In this document: positions 10,156-19,115 of the stretch, in pieces | Numbering within the stretch: position 1 is the first letter of the stretch | Layout of the letters: each line of letters begins with the position of its first letter | Source of the DNA: Streptomyces hyaluromycini | GTDB taxonomy: Bacteria; Actinomycetota; Actinomycetes; Streptomycetales; Streptomycetaceae | NCBI RefSeq assembly: GCF_002217755.1 | Contig: NZ_BCFL01000017.1 | Span: forward strand, 462,442-526,441 | Direction of reading: 5' to 3' | DNA length: 64,000 bases | The notes under the pieces: model-generated | Seen by the model: the letters and a program-made list of their open reading frames with translations, nothing else | What the model was told of the DNA's origin: nothing | The model's database searches: none | Translations under genes and position numbers: made by a program

Positions 10156-10527
10156 ATGCACACGACCCATGAGCGACTGGCCGCCGCCGGCCCGGCGGCG
10201 GGGATGGTGATCATCGTCGTCTGCGGCCTGCTCGTCACGGCCGCACTGGTGGCCGCCGTACGCCTCGCTATCGGCGTACGGCGCAAGGAGCCTGCACCCC
10301 CTCGCCGCGGTGACCACCCCACACCGCCGCCCTCGGGACCGGTGCGCGAAGAACAGAACATGCGCGAACCGAACGAGGTGCCCCGGGCCACCGGTGACCA
10401 CGACCGCCTCACCCCGCACCAGCTCGGCAACGCCCCCAGCAGGCCCAGCGAGAACCAGACCCGCCCGCGCTGGCAGCACGGCTCCAGCGGATCCTTCGGC
10501 GGCGGCGGAGGCGACGGCGCGACGTGA
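10156..10527 (+). CDS. DUF6479-family small membrane protein
   Basis: 123 aa. ATG 10156 (MHTTHERLAAAGPAAG) begins the conserved part; the frame is open further upstream but the extension is not family-like. A single hydrophobic helix (about residues 16-37, MVIIVVCGLLVTAALVAAV) is followed by a charged Pro-rich tail with the family pattern REPNEVP, RLTPHQLGN, ENQTRPRW and a C-terminal SSGSFGGGG. The function of this Streptomyces family is unknown. It is oriented divergently from ctaD with a 216-bp gap. Confidence 0.75.
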   Translation: MHTTHERLAAAGPAAGMVIIVVCGLLVTAALVAAVRLAIGVRRKEPAPPRRGDHPTPPPSGPVREEQNMREPNEVPRATGDHDRLTPHQLGNAPSRPSENQTRPRWQHGSSGSFGGGGGDGAT

Positions 10528-10621
10528 CCTGGCCGGCGGCCCCCTGCGTACGACGGGCCGCTGAGCACCGTCTCACCCACGCGGCCCCGGCAGAAGGTTC
10601 CCCGGGCGCGTAGAGCCGCAC

Positions 10622-10658
10622 GCCCTCGGTGCCGGGTCCTGTTGGGCACACCGAGGGC
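10622..10658. terminator. Hairpin between convergent genes
   Basis: Inverted repeat gccctcggtg (10622-10631) / caccgagggc (10649-10658) between the DUF6479 gene and the convergent lrp-like gene. It could end transcription from both sides. Confidence 0.45.
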
Positions 10659-10768
10659 ACGACGCGGTGGTGCCCGTGCAAGGCGGTCGGCACCCCGGTT
10701 TCGACTCGCTCCGGTGTCCGGTCATGGGCATCGTTGCGCGGGCACACATGGGTCGTGACAGCCTTCGC

Positions 10769-11416
10769 TCATTCCTCCGGCTCGGAAGCGCGTTGGAGGT
10801 CGGCCCGTCCCTCGGCGGCGCGGATGAAGCGGGTCATGCCGAACCGGCTCGCTCCGGGGGTGTCCTGAGGGGTGCCCGGCGCCGCATCGGTGGGGCGGGG
10901 CACGGACGGCAGGACGTAGGGGCGGCGGAGCACCTCGTCGAGGATGATCACGGTCTCGGTGGCGCGGACCGCGGGAATGGTGGACAGCCGGTCGGTGACC
11001 AGGCGGTGGACGGCGGAGACGTCGGCCACCCGGATCTGGATCATGGCGTCGTGCTGGCCGGTGGTGACGGCGCAGTACTCCACCTCCGGCATCTGGGCGA
11101 GCGCGGTGCGGAACTGTTTCCACAGCTCCTGGCGGACCGTGACGAAGATCAGGGCACAGATCTCCAGGCCGATCCGGCTGTGGTCGACGCGGGCGCTGAA
11201 GCCGTTGATCACGCCGTCCGCGCGGAGGGCTTCGAGGCGGGTGTAGGCGTTCGCGCGGGAGACGCCGACGCGATCCGCAAGGGCCGCGACGGAGATGCGG
11301 CCCTGGGCGCGGAGGACGTCGAGGATCTTGAAATGCACCGAATCCAGGGCAAGGCCGATGCCGATCCGTCCAGAGCGCCGTTCACCCGGGGGCTCTGGGG
11401 TGGACTGATCTTCCAT
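10769..11416 (-). CDS. Lrp/AsnC-family transcriptional regulator
   Basis: 215 aa. ATG 11416 has a GGAGAGG site a few bases upstream. An AsnC-type winged helix-turn-helix lies at about residues 25-75 (LDSVHFKILDVLRAQGRISVAALADRVGVSRANAYTRLEALRADGVI). A RAM-type ligand-binding/oligomerisation domain follows (ICALIFVTVRQE... VEYCAVTTGQHDAMIQIRV). The C-terminal tail after about residue 165 is longer than usual for the family. The gene is transcribed away from the oligopeptide ABC operon across a 169-bp gap holding a GTTAG...CTAAC inverted repeat. It is therefore the likely local regulator of peptide uptake, responding to an amino acid or similar ligand; the target is inferred from position only. 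Confidence 0.9.
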   Translation of the reverse strand: MEDQSTPEPPGERRSGRIGIGLALDSVHFKILDVLRAQGRISVAALADRVGVSRANAYTRLEALRADGVINGFSARVDHSRIGLEICALIFVTVRQELWKQFRTALAQMPEVEYCAVTTGQHDAMIQIRVADVSAVHRLVTDRLSTIPAVRATETVIILDEVLRRPYVLPSVPRPTDAAPGTPQDTPGASRFGMTRFIRAAEGRADLQRASEPEE

Positions 11417-11473
11417 GTTCGCGCCTCTCCGTCGATTTTCGTCTCGCGGTGGTCCCGTCGGCCGAGAGTCCTG

Positions 11474-11495
11474 GTTAGTTTCGGCCCACCCTAAC
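11474..11495. promoter_or_regulatory. Candidate operator for the Lrp-type regulator
   Basis: Inverted repeat GTTAG-N12-CTAAC in the gap between the divergent lrp-like gene and the substrate-binding-protein gene. The position fits joint control of both, but no binding data are implied. Confidence 0.35.
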
Positions 11496-11585
11496 GGCGA
11501 ATCGTCCAGGTCGACCTCCCGGCGCCCGCCCGCACCCGCCACCCGCCCGGCCTTCTTCCGCTCCGCCCTGCTCACGGAGGCACGC

Positions 11586-13172
11586 ATGCCCAGATTCAGT
11601 GCCGGGTCGTACCCGGCGGCACTCTCTCTCGTCGCGGTCGCGGCGCTCGCCCTCAGCGCCTGCTCCGGTGGCACGAGTACCTCCGGCTCCTCGGGTGGCA
11701 AGACCCTGGTCCTCGACACCTCGTTCAACCTGAAGACCGCCGACCCTGGCCGTGAGTTCGAGCCGACCGGGCAGATCGTGGACAAGGCGCTCTACGAGAC
11801 GCTGCTGACCTTCAAGGGCGGCGACGTCACCAAGCCGGTGCCGGGGCTGGCCTCCTCGTACGAGCAGTCCACGGACGGCAAGACGCTCACGCTGCACCTG
11901 CGGACGGGCGCGAAGTTCGCGGACGGCAGCGCGGTCACCGCCGACGACGTGGTGTTCTCGCTGAACCGGGTGATCGCGCTCAAGGGCAACCCGTCGTTCC
12001 TGCTCGACGGCGTCACGGTCACCAAGACGGACGCCTCCACCGTCACCCTGGTGTCCAAGAAGGCGAACCCGGCGCTGCCCTTCATCCTCCCCAACCCCGC
12101 GCTCGGCATCCTCAGCGCGAAGACGGTCCAGGCCCACGGCGGCTCGGCGACCCCGGCGGACGCGGCGGAGAAGTACCTCAACACCACGTCGGCCGGCTCC
12201 GGCCCGTACACGCTCACCTCCTTCGACACCAACACCCAGGTCGTCCTGAAGAAGAACCCCGAGTACACCGGCTCGGACAAGCCCACGTACGACAAGATCG
12301 TCCTCCGCAACGTCCAGGCGCCCACCCAGAAGCTGAACGTGCAGCGCGGCGACAGCCAGATCGCCCTCGACCTCACCTCCGACCAGGTCAGCGGGCTCGG
12401 CGGCGGGCTCAAGGTGGACAGCGGTGCGTCCTCCGACGTGATCTTCCTGCTGCTCAACCAGAACACCAAGGTCAGCAGTACGACGGCCGACGCGAAGTTC
12501 GCGGAGGCGGTGCGCAAGGGCATCGACTACAAGAGCCTGCTGTCACTCGCCGGCACCGGCTCCGTCCAGCCCGCCGGGATCATCCCCTCCACCTTCCTCG
12601 GCGCGCTGCCCGGCTCCGAGGCCGCCGGCCGCGACCTCGCCGGGGCGAAGGCGGCCCTGAAGGCGAGCGGGATCAGCAAGCCGTCCGTGACCCTCGGCTA
12701 CGCCAGTGACCTGACCGTCGACGGCCTGTCCCTGCAGACCCTCGCCGAACGGGTCCAGGCACAGCTGAAGGAGGTCGGCATCACCGTCACGCTGGCGCCC
12801 GCGCCGACCACCACGGAACTGGACAACTACCGCAACGGCAAGGAGCAGTTGGGCCTCTGGTACTGGGGCCCGGACTACCCGGATCCCAGCGACTACCTGG
12901 CCTTCCTGCCCGGCAACCTGGTCGGCCTGCGCGCGGGCTGGAAGGCCGGCGCCGACCCCGCCCTCACCTCGCTCGGCGACAAGGCGGCCACCACGATCGG
13001 CGACGACGCCCGCAAGACGCTGTACGAGCAGATCCAGACCAGGCTGAACACCGACGGCCCCTTCGTCCCGCTGATGCAGCCGAGCCGCAACACCGTCTCC
13101 GCCGCGTCCGTCACCGGCGTCGCCTACAACCCCGTATGGACGATCGATGTCGCCGCGCTGGGTGCCAAGTAA
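11586..13172 (+). CDS. Peptide/nickel-type ABC transporter substrate-binding lipoprotein (SBP family 5)
   Basis: 528 aa. ATG 11586 is preceded by CGGAGG at 11575-11580. The N-terminus is a lipoprotein signal with lipobox LSAC (Cys26), so the mature protein is anchored outside the membrane. The body shows SBP_bac_5 features: an early ALYETLLTF segment, LTLHLRTGAKFADGSAVTADDVVFSLNR (the family signature region) and a late LGLWYWGPDYPDPSDYL. It captures oligopeptides or similar ligands for the permeases and ATPases encoded immediately downstream. First gene of a five-gene transporter operon. Confidence 0.9.
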   Translation: MPRFSAGSYPAALSLVAVAALALSACSGGTSTSGSSGGKTLVLDTSFNLKTADPGREFEPTGQIVDKALYETLLTFKGGDVTKPVPGLASSYEQSTDGKTLTLHLRTGAKFADGSAVTADDVVFSLNRVIALKGNPSFLLDGVTVTKTDASTVTLVSKKANPALPFILPNPALGILSAKTVQAHGGSATPADAAEKYLNTTSAGSGPYTLTSFDTNTQVVLKKNPEYTGSDKPTYDKIVLRNVQAPTQKLNVQRGDSQIALDLTSDQVSGLGGGLKVDSGASSDVIFLLLNQNTKVSSTTADAKFAEAVRKGIDYKSLLSLAGTGSVQPAGIIPSTFLGALPGSEAAGRDLAGAKAALKASGISKPSVTLGYASDLTVDGLSLQTLAERVQAQLKEVGITVTLAPAPTTTELDNYRNGKEQLGLWYWGPDYPDPSDYLAFLPGNLVGLRAGWKAGADPALTSLGDKAATTIGDDARKTLYEQIQTRLNTDGPFVPLMQPSRNTVSAASVTGVAYNPVWTIDVAALGAK

Positions 13173-13176
13173 GCGT

Positions 13177-14271
13177 GTGAGCGGCGAGGACACGGGCGGT
13201 GGCGGAGGAGGAGGCGGCCGGCCTCTCACCCGCCGCCGTGTCCTCGCCCGTCACCCCCTCGCCCGTTTCCTGCTCCGCCGCACCGCCACCGCCGTCCTGC
13301 TCGCCGTCGGCGTGACCCTGGTGACGTTCGTGCTCACCAACCTGGTCCCGGGCGATCCGGCGGCGGCCGGCCTGGGGCAGCGCGCGATCGGCGATCCGGC
13401 GATCGTCGCCCAGTTCCGTCACCACTACGGCCTCGACAAGCCACTGCCGATCCAGTACGTCACCTACCTCGGCAACCTGCTCCACGGCGACCTCGGCGAG
13501 TCCCAGCAGAGCCACCAGCCGGTCCTCGACGACCTGTCCACCGCCGTCCCCGCCACCCTGGAACTCGCCGGGGCCGCGATCGTGGTCTCGCTGGTCGTGG
13601 GCGTGGCGTTCGGTGTCGTCGCGGCGCTGCGCCGGGACCGCCTCACTGACCAACTCCTGCGTGTCGTAAGCCTGTTGGGGGTCTCGGTGCCGACCTTCTG
13701 GCTGGCGCTGCTCGCCTTCTACGTCTTCTTCTACCGGCTCGGCTGGGCCCCGGGCAGCGGCCGTCTCGACCCCGGCATGACCGCCCCACCGCACGTCACG
13801 GGCCTCTACACGGTCGACGCGGCACTCGCAGGGCAGTGGCCGGTGTTCTGGAGCGCGGTGGGTCATCTGGCCCTGCCCGCCCTGGTGTTGACCGCGTACA
13901 CCGTCGGCCTGCTGACCCGCTTCACCCGCTCCGCCGTCCTGGAGGTGCTGAACCAGGACTACGTCCGCGCGGCCCGGGCCAAGGGCCTGCCCGGCCGGGC
14001 CGTCCTCTTCCAGTACGTGCTCCGGGCAGCCCTCGTCCCCGTCGTCACGGTCGCCGGACTGGCCTTCGGGGCCCTGCTGTCGGGCACCGTCCTGGTGGAG
14101 TCGATCTTCGCCTGGCCCGGCCTGGGCGCCTACGCCTACCGCAGTGCGACCACCCTCGACCTGCCCGCCGTGATGGGCGTCGGACTGGTCGTCGGGCTGG
14201 TGTACCTGACCGTCAACCTCGCCGTGGACGTGCTGTACGGCGTGATCGACCCGAGGGTGAGGGTGCAGTGA
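13177..14271 (+). CDS. ABC transporter permease, DppB/OppB-like
   Basis: 364 aa from GTG 13177, 4 bp after the stop of the binding-protein gene; an ATG at 13147 would overlap that gene by 26 bp, so the exact start is open. Gly-rich N-terminus, then about six membrane helices. Family features include VTFVLTNLVPGDPA after helix 1, the HYGLDKPLPIQYV periplasmic segment and the cytoplasmic EAA loop VLNQDYVRAARAKGLPGRAV that contacts the ATPase subunits. Forms the membrane channel with the next gene, which overlaps it by 4 bp. Confidence 0.9.
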   Translation: MSGEDTGGGGGGGGRPLTRRRVLARHPLARFLLRRTATAVLLAVGVTLVTFVLTNLVPGDPAAAGLGQRAIGDPAIVAQFRHHYGLDKPLPIQYVTYLGNLLHGDLGESQQSHQPVLDDLSTAVPATLELAGAAIVVSLVVGVAFGVVAALRRDRLTDQLLRVVSLLGVSVPTFWLALLAFYVFFYRLGWAPGSGRLDPGMTAPPHVTGLYTVDAALAGQWPVFWSAVGHLALPALVLTAYTVGLLTRFTRSAVLEVLNQDYVRAARAKGLPGRAVLFQYVLRAALVPVVTVAGLAFGALLSGTVLVESIFAWPGLGAYAYRSATTLDLPAVMGVGLVVGLVYLTVNLAVDVLYGVIDPRVRVQ

Positions 14272-15134
14272 GACTCAGCCTGTTGAAACGGCTGCCGCCC
14301 GCCTGGCGCCGTCCCCTCGCGGTCACCGGCGGCCTGGTCGCCGCGTTCTGGCTGGTGATCGTGGTCGCCGCCCCGCTGCTCGCCCCGCACGACCCCCTCG
14401 CGCAGGACCTGCCCCGGCTGGCCGCCCCGGGCGCCGGACACTGGTTCGGCACGGACGAGCTGGGCCGGGACGTGCTGAGCCGCGTCCTGTACGGCGCCCG
14501 GGTCTCCATCCCGCTCGCCCTGCTGCTGGTGGCCATGTCGCTGCTGGCCGGCGGAGTGCTCGGGGCCTGCGCCGGGTTCTTCGGGCGGTGGGTGGACGAG
14601 ACGGTGATGCGGATCGCGGACCTGGTGTTCGCCTTCCCCACCGTCATCCTGGCGATGGTGGTCGCCGCCGCGCTCGGCGCCAGCCTGCAGAACGCGGTGC
14701 TGGCCGTCCTGGTCGTGTCCTGGCCGTCGTACGCCCGCGTCACCCGGGGCCTCGTCATGGGGCTGCGCAACCGTGAATTCGTGCTCAGCGGACGGCTGTT
14801 GGGCTTCTCCGCCTGGCGTTCGCTGCGCGTCGACATCCTGCCCAACGTGCTCGGCCCGCTGCTGGTCCTGGCCACCCTCGACATCGGTACCGCGACACTG
14901 CTGCTGTCCGGGCTGTCCTTCCTCGGGCTCGGCGCGAAACCGCCGACCGCCGAGTGGGGGGCGATGGTGGCGGACGGCACCCAGCAGTTCGACAAGTGGT
15001 GGATCGGGGTGTTCCCGGGCCTGGCCATCCTCACCGTCGTCCTCGCCTTCAACTTCCTCGGCGACACGCTCCGGGACGCCCTCGACCCCGGCACGGCCCG
15101 CACGATCGGCGCGGAGAAGGAGCGTGTGGCATGA
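14268..15134 (+). CDS. ABC transporter permease, DppC/OppC-like
   Basis: 288 aa. The GTG start overlaps the previous stop (GTGA), which fixes the start. The N-terminal OppC helix is followed by HWFGTDELGRDVLSRVLYGAR, the classic signature of this permease type. Next come five further helices with an EAA-type loop, NREFVLSGRLLGFSAWRSL, and a C-terminal NFLGDTLRDALDP. It is the second channel subunit of the oligopeptide transporter. Confidence 0.92.
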   Translation: MRLSLLKRLPPAWRRPLAVTGGLVAAFWLVIVVAAPLLAPHDPLAQDLPRLAAPGAGHWFGTDELGRDVLSRVLYGARVSIPLALLLVAMSLLAGGVLGACAGFFGRWVDETVMRIADLVFAFPTVILAMVVAAALGASLQNAVLAVLVVSWPSYARVTRGLVMGLRNREFVLSGRLLGFSAWRSLRVDILPNVLGPLLVLATLDIGTATLLLSGLSFLGLGAKPPTAEWGAMVADGTQQFDKWWIGVFPGLAILTVVLAFNFLGDTLRDALDPGTARTIGAEKERVA

Positions 15135-15916
15135 CCACTGCCACTGTGCTGGAGATCAGCGGCCTCACCCTCGATCTGGGGGGCCGTCGCATCCTCGGCG
15201 GTGTCGACCTCGCGGTACGGCCGGGGCAGGTGCACGGGCTCGCGGGAGAGAGCGGATCGGGCAAGACCATGACCGGTCTGGCGGCGCTCGGTCTGCTGCC
15301 GCCGGGCGCCCGCACGGGCGGCCGGATCGAGCTGGAGGGCACGGACCTGCTGACTCTGCCCCCACGCCAACTGGCCGCACTGCGTGGGCGATCGGTGAGC
15401 ATGGTGTTCCAGGACCCGTCCACCAGCCTGCACCCCATGCTCAGCATCGGACACCAGCTCACCGACCACCTGCGCCACCACCTGAAACTGGACCGGAAGA
15501 CCGCGAAGGAGCGGGCCGCCGCACTGCTCACACAGGTCCGGATCCCCAACCCCCGTGAGGCACTGGTGCGTTACCCGCACCAGTTCTCCGGCGGAATGCG
15601 CCAGCGCATCGCGATCGCCATCGCGCTGGCCTGCGAACCGAAGGTGCTGATCGCCGACGAGCCGACCACCGCCCTCGACGTGACCGTGCAGGCCGGCGTA
15701 CTGCGACTGCTGCGCGGCCTCTGCGACGACCTGGGCCTCGCCGTCCTGCTGGTCACCCACGACCTGGGCGTGATGTCCGCGATCGCCGACCAGGTGAGCG
15801 TGATGCGGCATGGCCTGGTCGTCGAGACAGGCCCGCGCGGCCGGGTACTGACCGACCCGCAGCACGAGTACACCCGTACGCTCCTGGACTCGCTCCCCGG
15901 AAGGAGCACGGTATGA
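15131..15916 (+). CDS. ABC transporter ATP-binding protein, DppD/OppD-like
   Basis: 261 aa, ATGA overlap with the upstream permease gene. Walker A GESGSGKT (about residues 37-44), Q-loop VFQDPSTSLHP, signature FSGGMRQR, Walker B VLIADEPTTALD and switch His in LVTHDLG are all intact, so it should hydrolyse ATP. It pairs with the next gene product. It is shorter than typical OppD (about 320 aa) because it lacks most of the C-terminal oligopeptide-transporter extension. Confidence 0.92.
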   Translation: MTTATVLEISGLTLDLGGRRILGGVDLAVRPGQVHGLAGESGSGKTMTGLAALGLLPPGARTGGRIELEGTDLLTLPPRQLAALRGRSVSMVFQDPSTSLHPMLSIGHQLTDHLRHHLKLDRKTAKERAAALLTQVRIPNPREALVRYPHQFSGGMRQRIAIAIALACEPKVLIADEPTTALDVTVQAGVLRLLRGLCDDLGLAVLLVTHDLGVMSAIADQVSVMRHGLVVETGPRGRVLTDPQHEYTRTLLDSLPGRSTV

Positions 15917-16863
15917 CCCCCCACCCGACGGCCCCTCTCCTCTCCGTGGACGACCTCGTCGTCCAGTACCACCGGCCGGGCGCGCCGCCCACCCGAGCCG
16001 TCGCCGGGGTCAGCCTCCAGGTACGGGCGGGCGAAGTGGTCGGGCTGGTCGGCGAGTCGGGCTGCGGAAAGTCCACCCTGGCGCGGGCGGTCTGCGGGCT
16101 CACCGCACCCGCGGAAGGCCGGATCACCTACGCCGGCACGCCGGTACGCCCGCTGCGGGTGCGCCGCCGCGCCCCGGCCCTCACCGGCGTCCAGATGGTC
16201 TTCCAGGACCCGTACGGCTCCCTCAACCCGCGCCGCCGGGTGGGCGCGCAGCTCTCCGACGGCATCCGTACGGCCGCCGAGCGCGGCGAGGCGCCCGACG
16301 GGACATCGCCGGAGGACCTCCTGACCCGGGTCGGACTACCGGCGAGCGCCGCCGAGCGCTACCCGCAGGAGTTCTCCGGCGGCCAGCGGCAACGCATCGC
16401 CATCGCCCGCGCGCTCGCGGCCCGCCCCCGGCTGCTGGTCGGCGACGAACCGATCTCCGCCCTCGACGCCTCCGCCCAGCTCCAAGTGGCCACACTGATG
16501 AGGTCGTTGGCGGTCGAGTCGGGCGCCGGGCTGCTGTTCATCAGCCACGACCTGTCCGTCGTACGGCTGATCGCCGACCGCATCGCCGTGATGTACCTCG
16601 GGCGGATCGTGGAGACCGGCCCCACCGCCGAGGTCTGGGACGAACCGCGGCACCCCTACACGCGGGCGCTGCTGGCCGCCGTACCGCGGCCGGACGGGGC
16701 GGGAGTGCTGCCCGCCGAACTCCCCGGCGACGTACCCGACCCCGCCGACCCGCCGAGCGGCTGCCGCTTCCACCCCCGCTGCCCACAGGTCTTCGACGGC
16801 TGCGACCGCGAGGAGCCGCAGCTGATCGCCGGGGGCGTCGCGTGTCGCCTGTACACGGCGTGA
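15913..16863 (+). CDS. ABC transporter ATP-binding protein, DppF/OppF-like
   Basis: 316 aa, ATGA overlap with the previous gene. Walker A GESGCGKST, Q-loop VFQDPYGSLNPRR, signature FSGGQRQR, Walker B LLVGDEPISALD and H-loop ISHDLS are intact. The C-terminal oligopeptide-transporter domain includes the Cys motif GCRFHPRCP...CDREEP. It completes the SBP-permease-permease-ATPase-ATPase operon. Confidence 0.92.
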   Translation: MTPHPTAPLLSVDDLVVQYHRPGAPPTRAVAGVSLQVRAGEVVGLVGESGCGKSTLARAVCGLTAPAEGRITYAGTPVRPLRVRRRAPALTGVQMVFQDPYGSLNPRRRVGAQLSDGIRTAAERGEAPDGTSPEDLLTRVGLPASAAERYPQEFSGGQRQRIAIARALAARPRLLVGDEPISALDASAQLQVATLMRSLAVESGAGLLFISHDLSVVRLIADRIAVMYLGRIVETGPTAEVWDEPRHPYTRALLAAVPRPDGAGVLPAELPGDVPDPADPPSGCRFHPRCPQVFDGCDREEPQLIAGGVACRLYTA

Positions 16864-17186
16864 CCCGGGTGGGACGGCCCGCTCAGGAGCGCGGGACCGG
16901 ACTCGCGTGCCCGCCCACGTCCGTATGCCCCATGCCCCGAGGCCGTCGGGTGCGCCGGGGGCGCCGGGGGCGCGCCCTTCCGTGACCCACCCGGGGCCGC
17001 GCCCCCGCCCCTGGGTGTGGCTCGCCCACTTCCTCACCGCCGAACCAATTCGCTCTGGAACCGCTCCACGACGACCCACCCCGAACAACGTGACCTCCCG
17101 GCGGCGTTCCCGGCGGCCCCGCGTCAGCGGTACCCCGCCGGTGGCCTTCCCGGTCGCACGACACCTCACGACTTCATGGAGCCCCG
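16864..17186. other. Gap between transporter operon and peptidase gene
   Basis: About 320 bp without a convincing gene. It is extremely GC-rich at the left (gcgccgggggcgccgggggcg) and more mixed from 17040 on, where a promoter for the peptidase gene could lie. No clear hairpin or repeat was found. Confidence 0.4.
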
Positions 17187-18335
17187 ATGCGCGACGACGT
17201 CCACCCCCGCCACCCCGCCGACCCTGTCCCGCCCCTGTACCCGGCCGACCGGCTCCGCACCGCCCGACAGGCCACGGCCCGAGCCGGTCTGGACGCCCTG
17301 CTGATCTCGCCCGGCGCGGACCTGCGCTACCTGACGGGCTACGACGCCAAGCCGCTGGAGCGGCTGACCTGCCTGGTCCTGCCGGCCGACGGCGACCCCT
17401 TCCTGCTGGTACCGGCCCTGGAGGAACCCGCCGCGAAGGCGTCCCCGGCCGGTGACCTGGGCATCGAGATCACCGGCTGGCACGAGACCGACGACCCCTA
17501 CGCGCTCGTCGCGGCCCGGCTGCCCGGCCGGACCGCCCGCTTCGGCGTCGACAACCGTATGTGGGCGGAGAAGACCACCGCCTTCCGCGCCGCCCTGCCG
17601 GGCGCCCGCCAGGAACTGGCCGGAGAGGTGCTGCACGAGCTGCGGATGCGCAAGACCCCGCAGGAGGTGGCCGCCCTGCGCCGGGCCGGCGCGGCCATCG
17701 ACCGGGTGCACGCCCGCATGGGCGAGTGGCTGCGGGCCGGACGTACCGAACGCGAGGTCGGACGGGACATCGCGGACGCGATCATCGCCGAGGGGCACGT
17801 ACGGGCCGACTTCGTCATCGTCGGCTCCGGCCCGCACAGCGCCAGCCCGCACCACGAACTGTCCGACCGCACGATCCGGTCCGGCGACCCCGTGGTGGTC
17901 GACATCGGCGGTACGACCCAGGACGGCTACTGCTCCGACTCCACCCGGGTGTACGCGGTCGGCGAGCCACCGGCCGCCTTCCGCCGCCTCCACGACGTGC
18001 TGTCCAGCGCCCAACGCGCCCAGACCGACGCCGTACGGCCGGGCCTCACCGCCGGGCAACTGGACGCCGTCGGCCGGGACATCATCACCGACGCCGGATA
18101 CGGGACGTACTTCATCCACCGCACCGGACACGGCATCGGCCTGGAGAGCCATGAGGATCCCTACATCGTGACCGGGAACCCCCTCCCGCTCGCACCGGGC
18201 ATGGCCTTCTCCGTCGAACCCGGCATCTATCTGCCCGACCGCTACGGAGCGCGGATCGAGGACATCGTGATCTGTACGGAACAGGGCGGGGAGCGCCTCA
18301 ACCGCACGCCTCGGGACCTGGTCGTACTCCCCTGA
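17187..18335 (+). CDS. Xaa-Pro dipeptidase/aminopeptidase, M24 family
   Basis: 382 aa. N-terminal creatinase-like domain (about residues 20-150, LDALLISPGADLRYLTGYDAKP) and C-terminal pita-bread M24 domain. The five dinuclear-metal ligands are visible: Asp239 in VVVDIGG, Asp251 in GYCSDSTR, His in HRTGHGIGLESHE, Glu in FSVEPGIYLP and Glu in GARIEDIV. It should release N-terminal residues from X-Pro peptides in the cytoplasm. Lying in the same direction just behind a peptide importer, it probably degrades imported proline-containing peptides. Confidence 0.9.
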   Translation: MRDDVHPRHPADPVPPLYPADRLRTARQATARAGLDALLISPGADLRYLTGYDAKPLERLTCLVLPADGDPFLLVPALEEPAAKASPAGDLGIEITGWHETDDPYALVAARLPGRTARFGVDNRMWAEKTTAFRAALPGARQELAGEVLHELRMRKTPQEVAALRRAGAAIDRVHARMGEWLRAGRTEREVGRDIADAIIAEGHVRADFVIVGSGPHSASPHHELSDRTIRSGDPVVVDIGGTTQDGYCSDSTRVYAVGEPPAAFRRLHDVLSSAQRAQTDAVRPGLTAGQLDAVGRDIITDAGYGTYFIHRTGHGIGLESHEDPYIVTGNPLPLAPGMAFSVEPGIYLPDRYGARIEDIVICTEQGGERLNRTPRDLVVLP

Positions 18336-18397
18336 CCCGGCGCGAACGGAGCGGGAACGGAGCACTGACGGACCACGAGCGGAGGCAGGACGCGACG

Positions 18398-18569
18398 ATG
18401 ACCCAGGAGAAGACGCCCCCGCCATGGCGGAGCTGTTCGAGGCCCCCGAGATCGCGCACCGGCCCCGCCCGGCCACCCGTTCGGCGAGGCCACCGCCCGT
18501 GCCTGCCTCGCCACCGCCGACAAGGGCCGGCCGCTCACGCTGCGAACGTGGGTGTACGACCGCTCCTGA
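18398..18569 (+). pseudogene. Possible frameshifted gene remnant
   Basis: Short coherent stretches occur in different frames: MAELFEAPEIAHRP from 18424 and PFGEATARACLATADKGRP continuing to LTLRTWVYDRS and a stop at 18567-18569. Joined by one or two frameshifts they would make a plausible small protein, but no family was recognised. It could equally be chance. Confidence 0.25.
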
Positions 18570-18614
18570 CCCGAGCCGCAGCGTTCCATCACTCACCCAC
18601 TCAAGGACTCCGTC

Positions 18615-19115
18615 ATGCCCACTCCACCGTCCCGTTCCGCCCGTCCCGCAGCCGGTGACGGTGCCCGCCCGGGTGGGGCACCCGCCGATCTGGCCGAGGT
18701 GTGGGCGGTGATCACGGGCATGTACGCGGGCTACGTCGCGGGCGACCGCGAGCGCATCGACTCCTTCCTCGACCCCGAGGCCACCATCTGGGATTCCGCG
18801 ACTCCCGAACTCCTCCGTGGCAGACGCGAATTGAACCATGTCCGAGACGCCCGCCCCACGACCGGCACCGGCCCCGCCGAAACCGGTCTCACGGCATACG
18901 ACCAGGTCGTCGACGTCTTCGGAGACCTGGCCGTGGCCCGCTACTGGCTGAGGGTCGACTTCCGCACAGCCCCACCGGAACTGGCCCGCAATACCGCGAT
19001 CCTGCGTCGCACCCATCCCGACGGCCACTGGCTCGTCGTACACCTGCACGAGGACATCCACAGCGCTTCGGAGCAGGGGAGAAAACCAGGCGACACAACA
19101 CCCCCAGACCTTTGA
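18615..19115 (+). CDS. SnoaL/DUF4440-type (NTF2-like fold) protein
   Basis: 166 aa. After a Pro/Ala-rich N-terminus (about 25 residues) the pattern is NTF2-like: an opening helix (VWAVITGMYAGYVAGDRERIDSFLDPEATIWDSATPE), RGRRELNHVRDA, and strands VVDVFGDLAVARYWLRVDF and HPDGHWLVVHLHEDIHS. Members bind small molecules or act as small enzymes; the ligand here is unknown. It lies downstream of the peptidase in the same direction. No strong ribosome site precedes ATG 18615. The second-type attachment arm motif starts 12 bp after its stop. Confidence 0.7.
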   Translation: MPTPPSRSARPAAGDGARPGGAPADLAEVWAVITGMYAGYVAGDRERIDSFLDPEATIWDSATPELLRGRRELNHVRDARPTTGTGPAETGLTAYDQVVDVFGDLAVARYWLRVDFRTAPPELARNTAILRRTHPDGHWLVVHLHEDIHSASEQGRKPGDTTPPDL

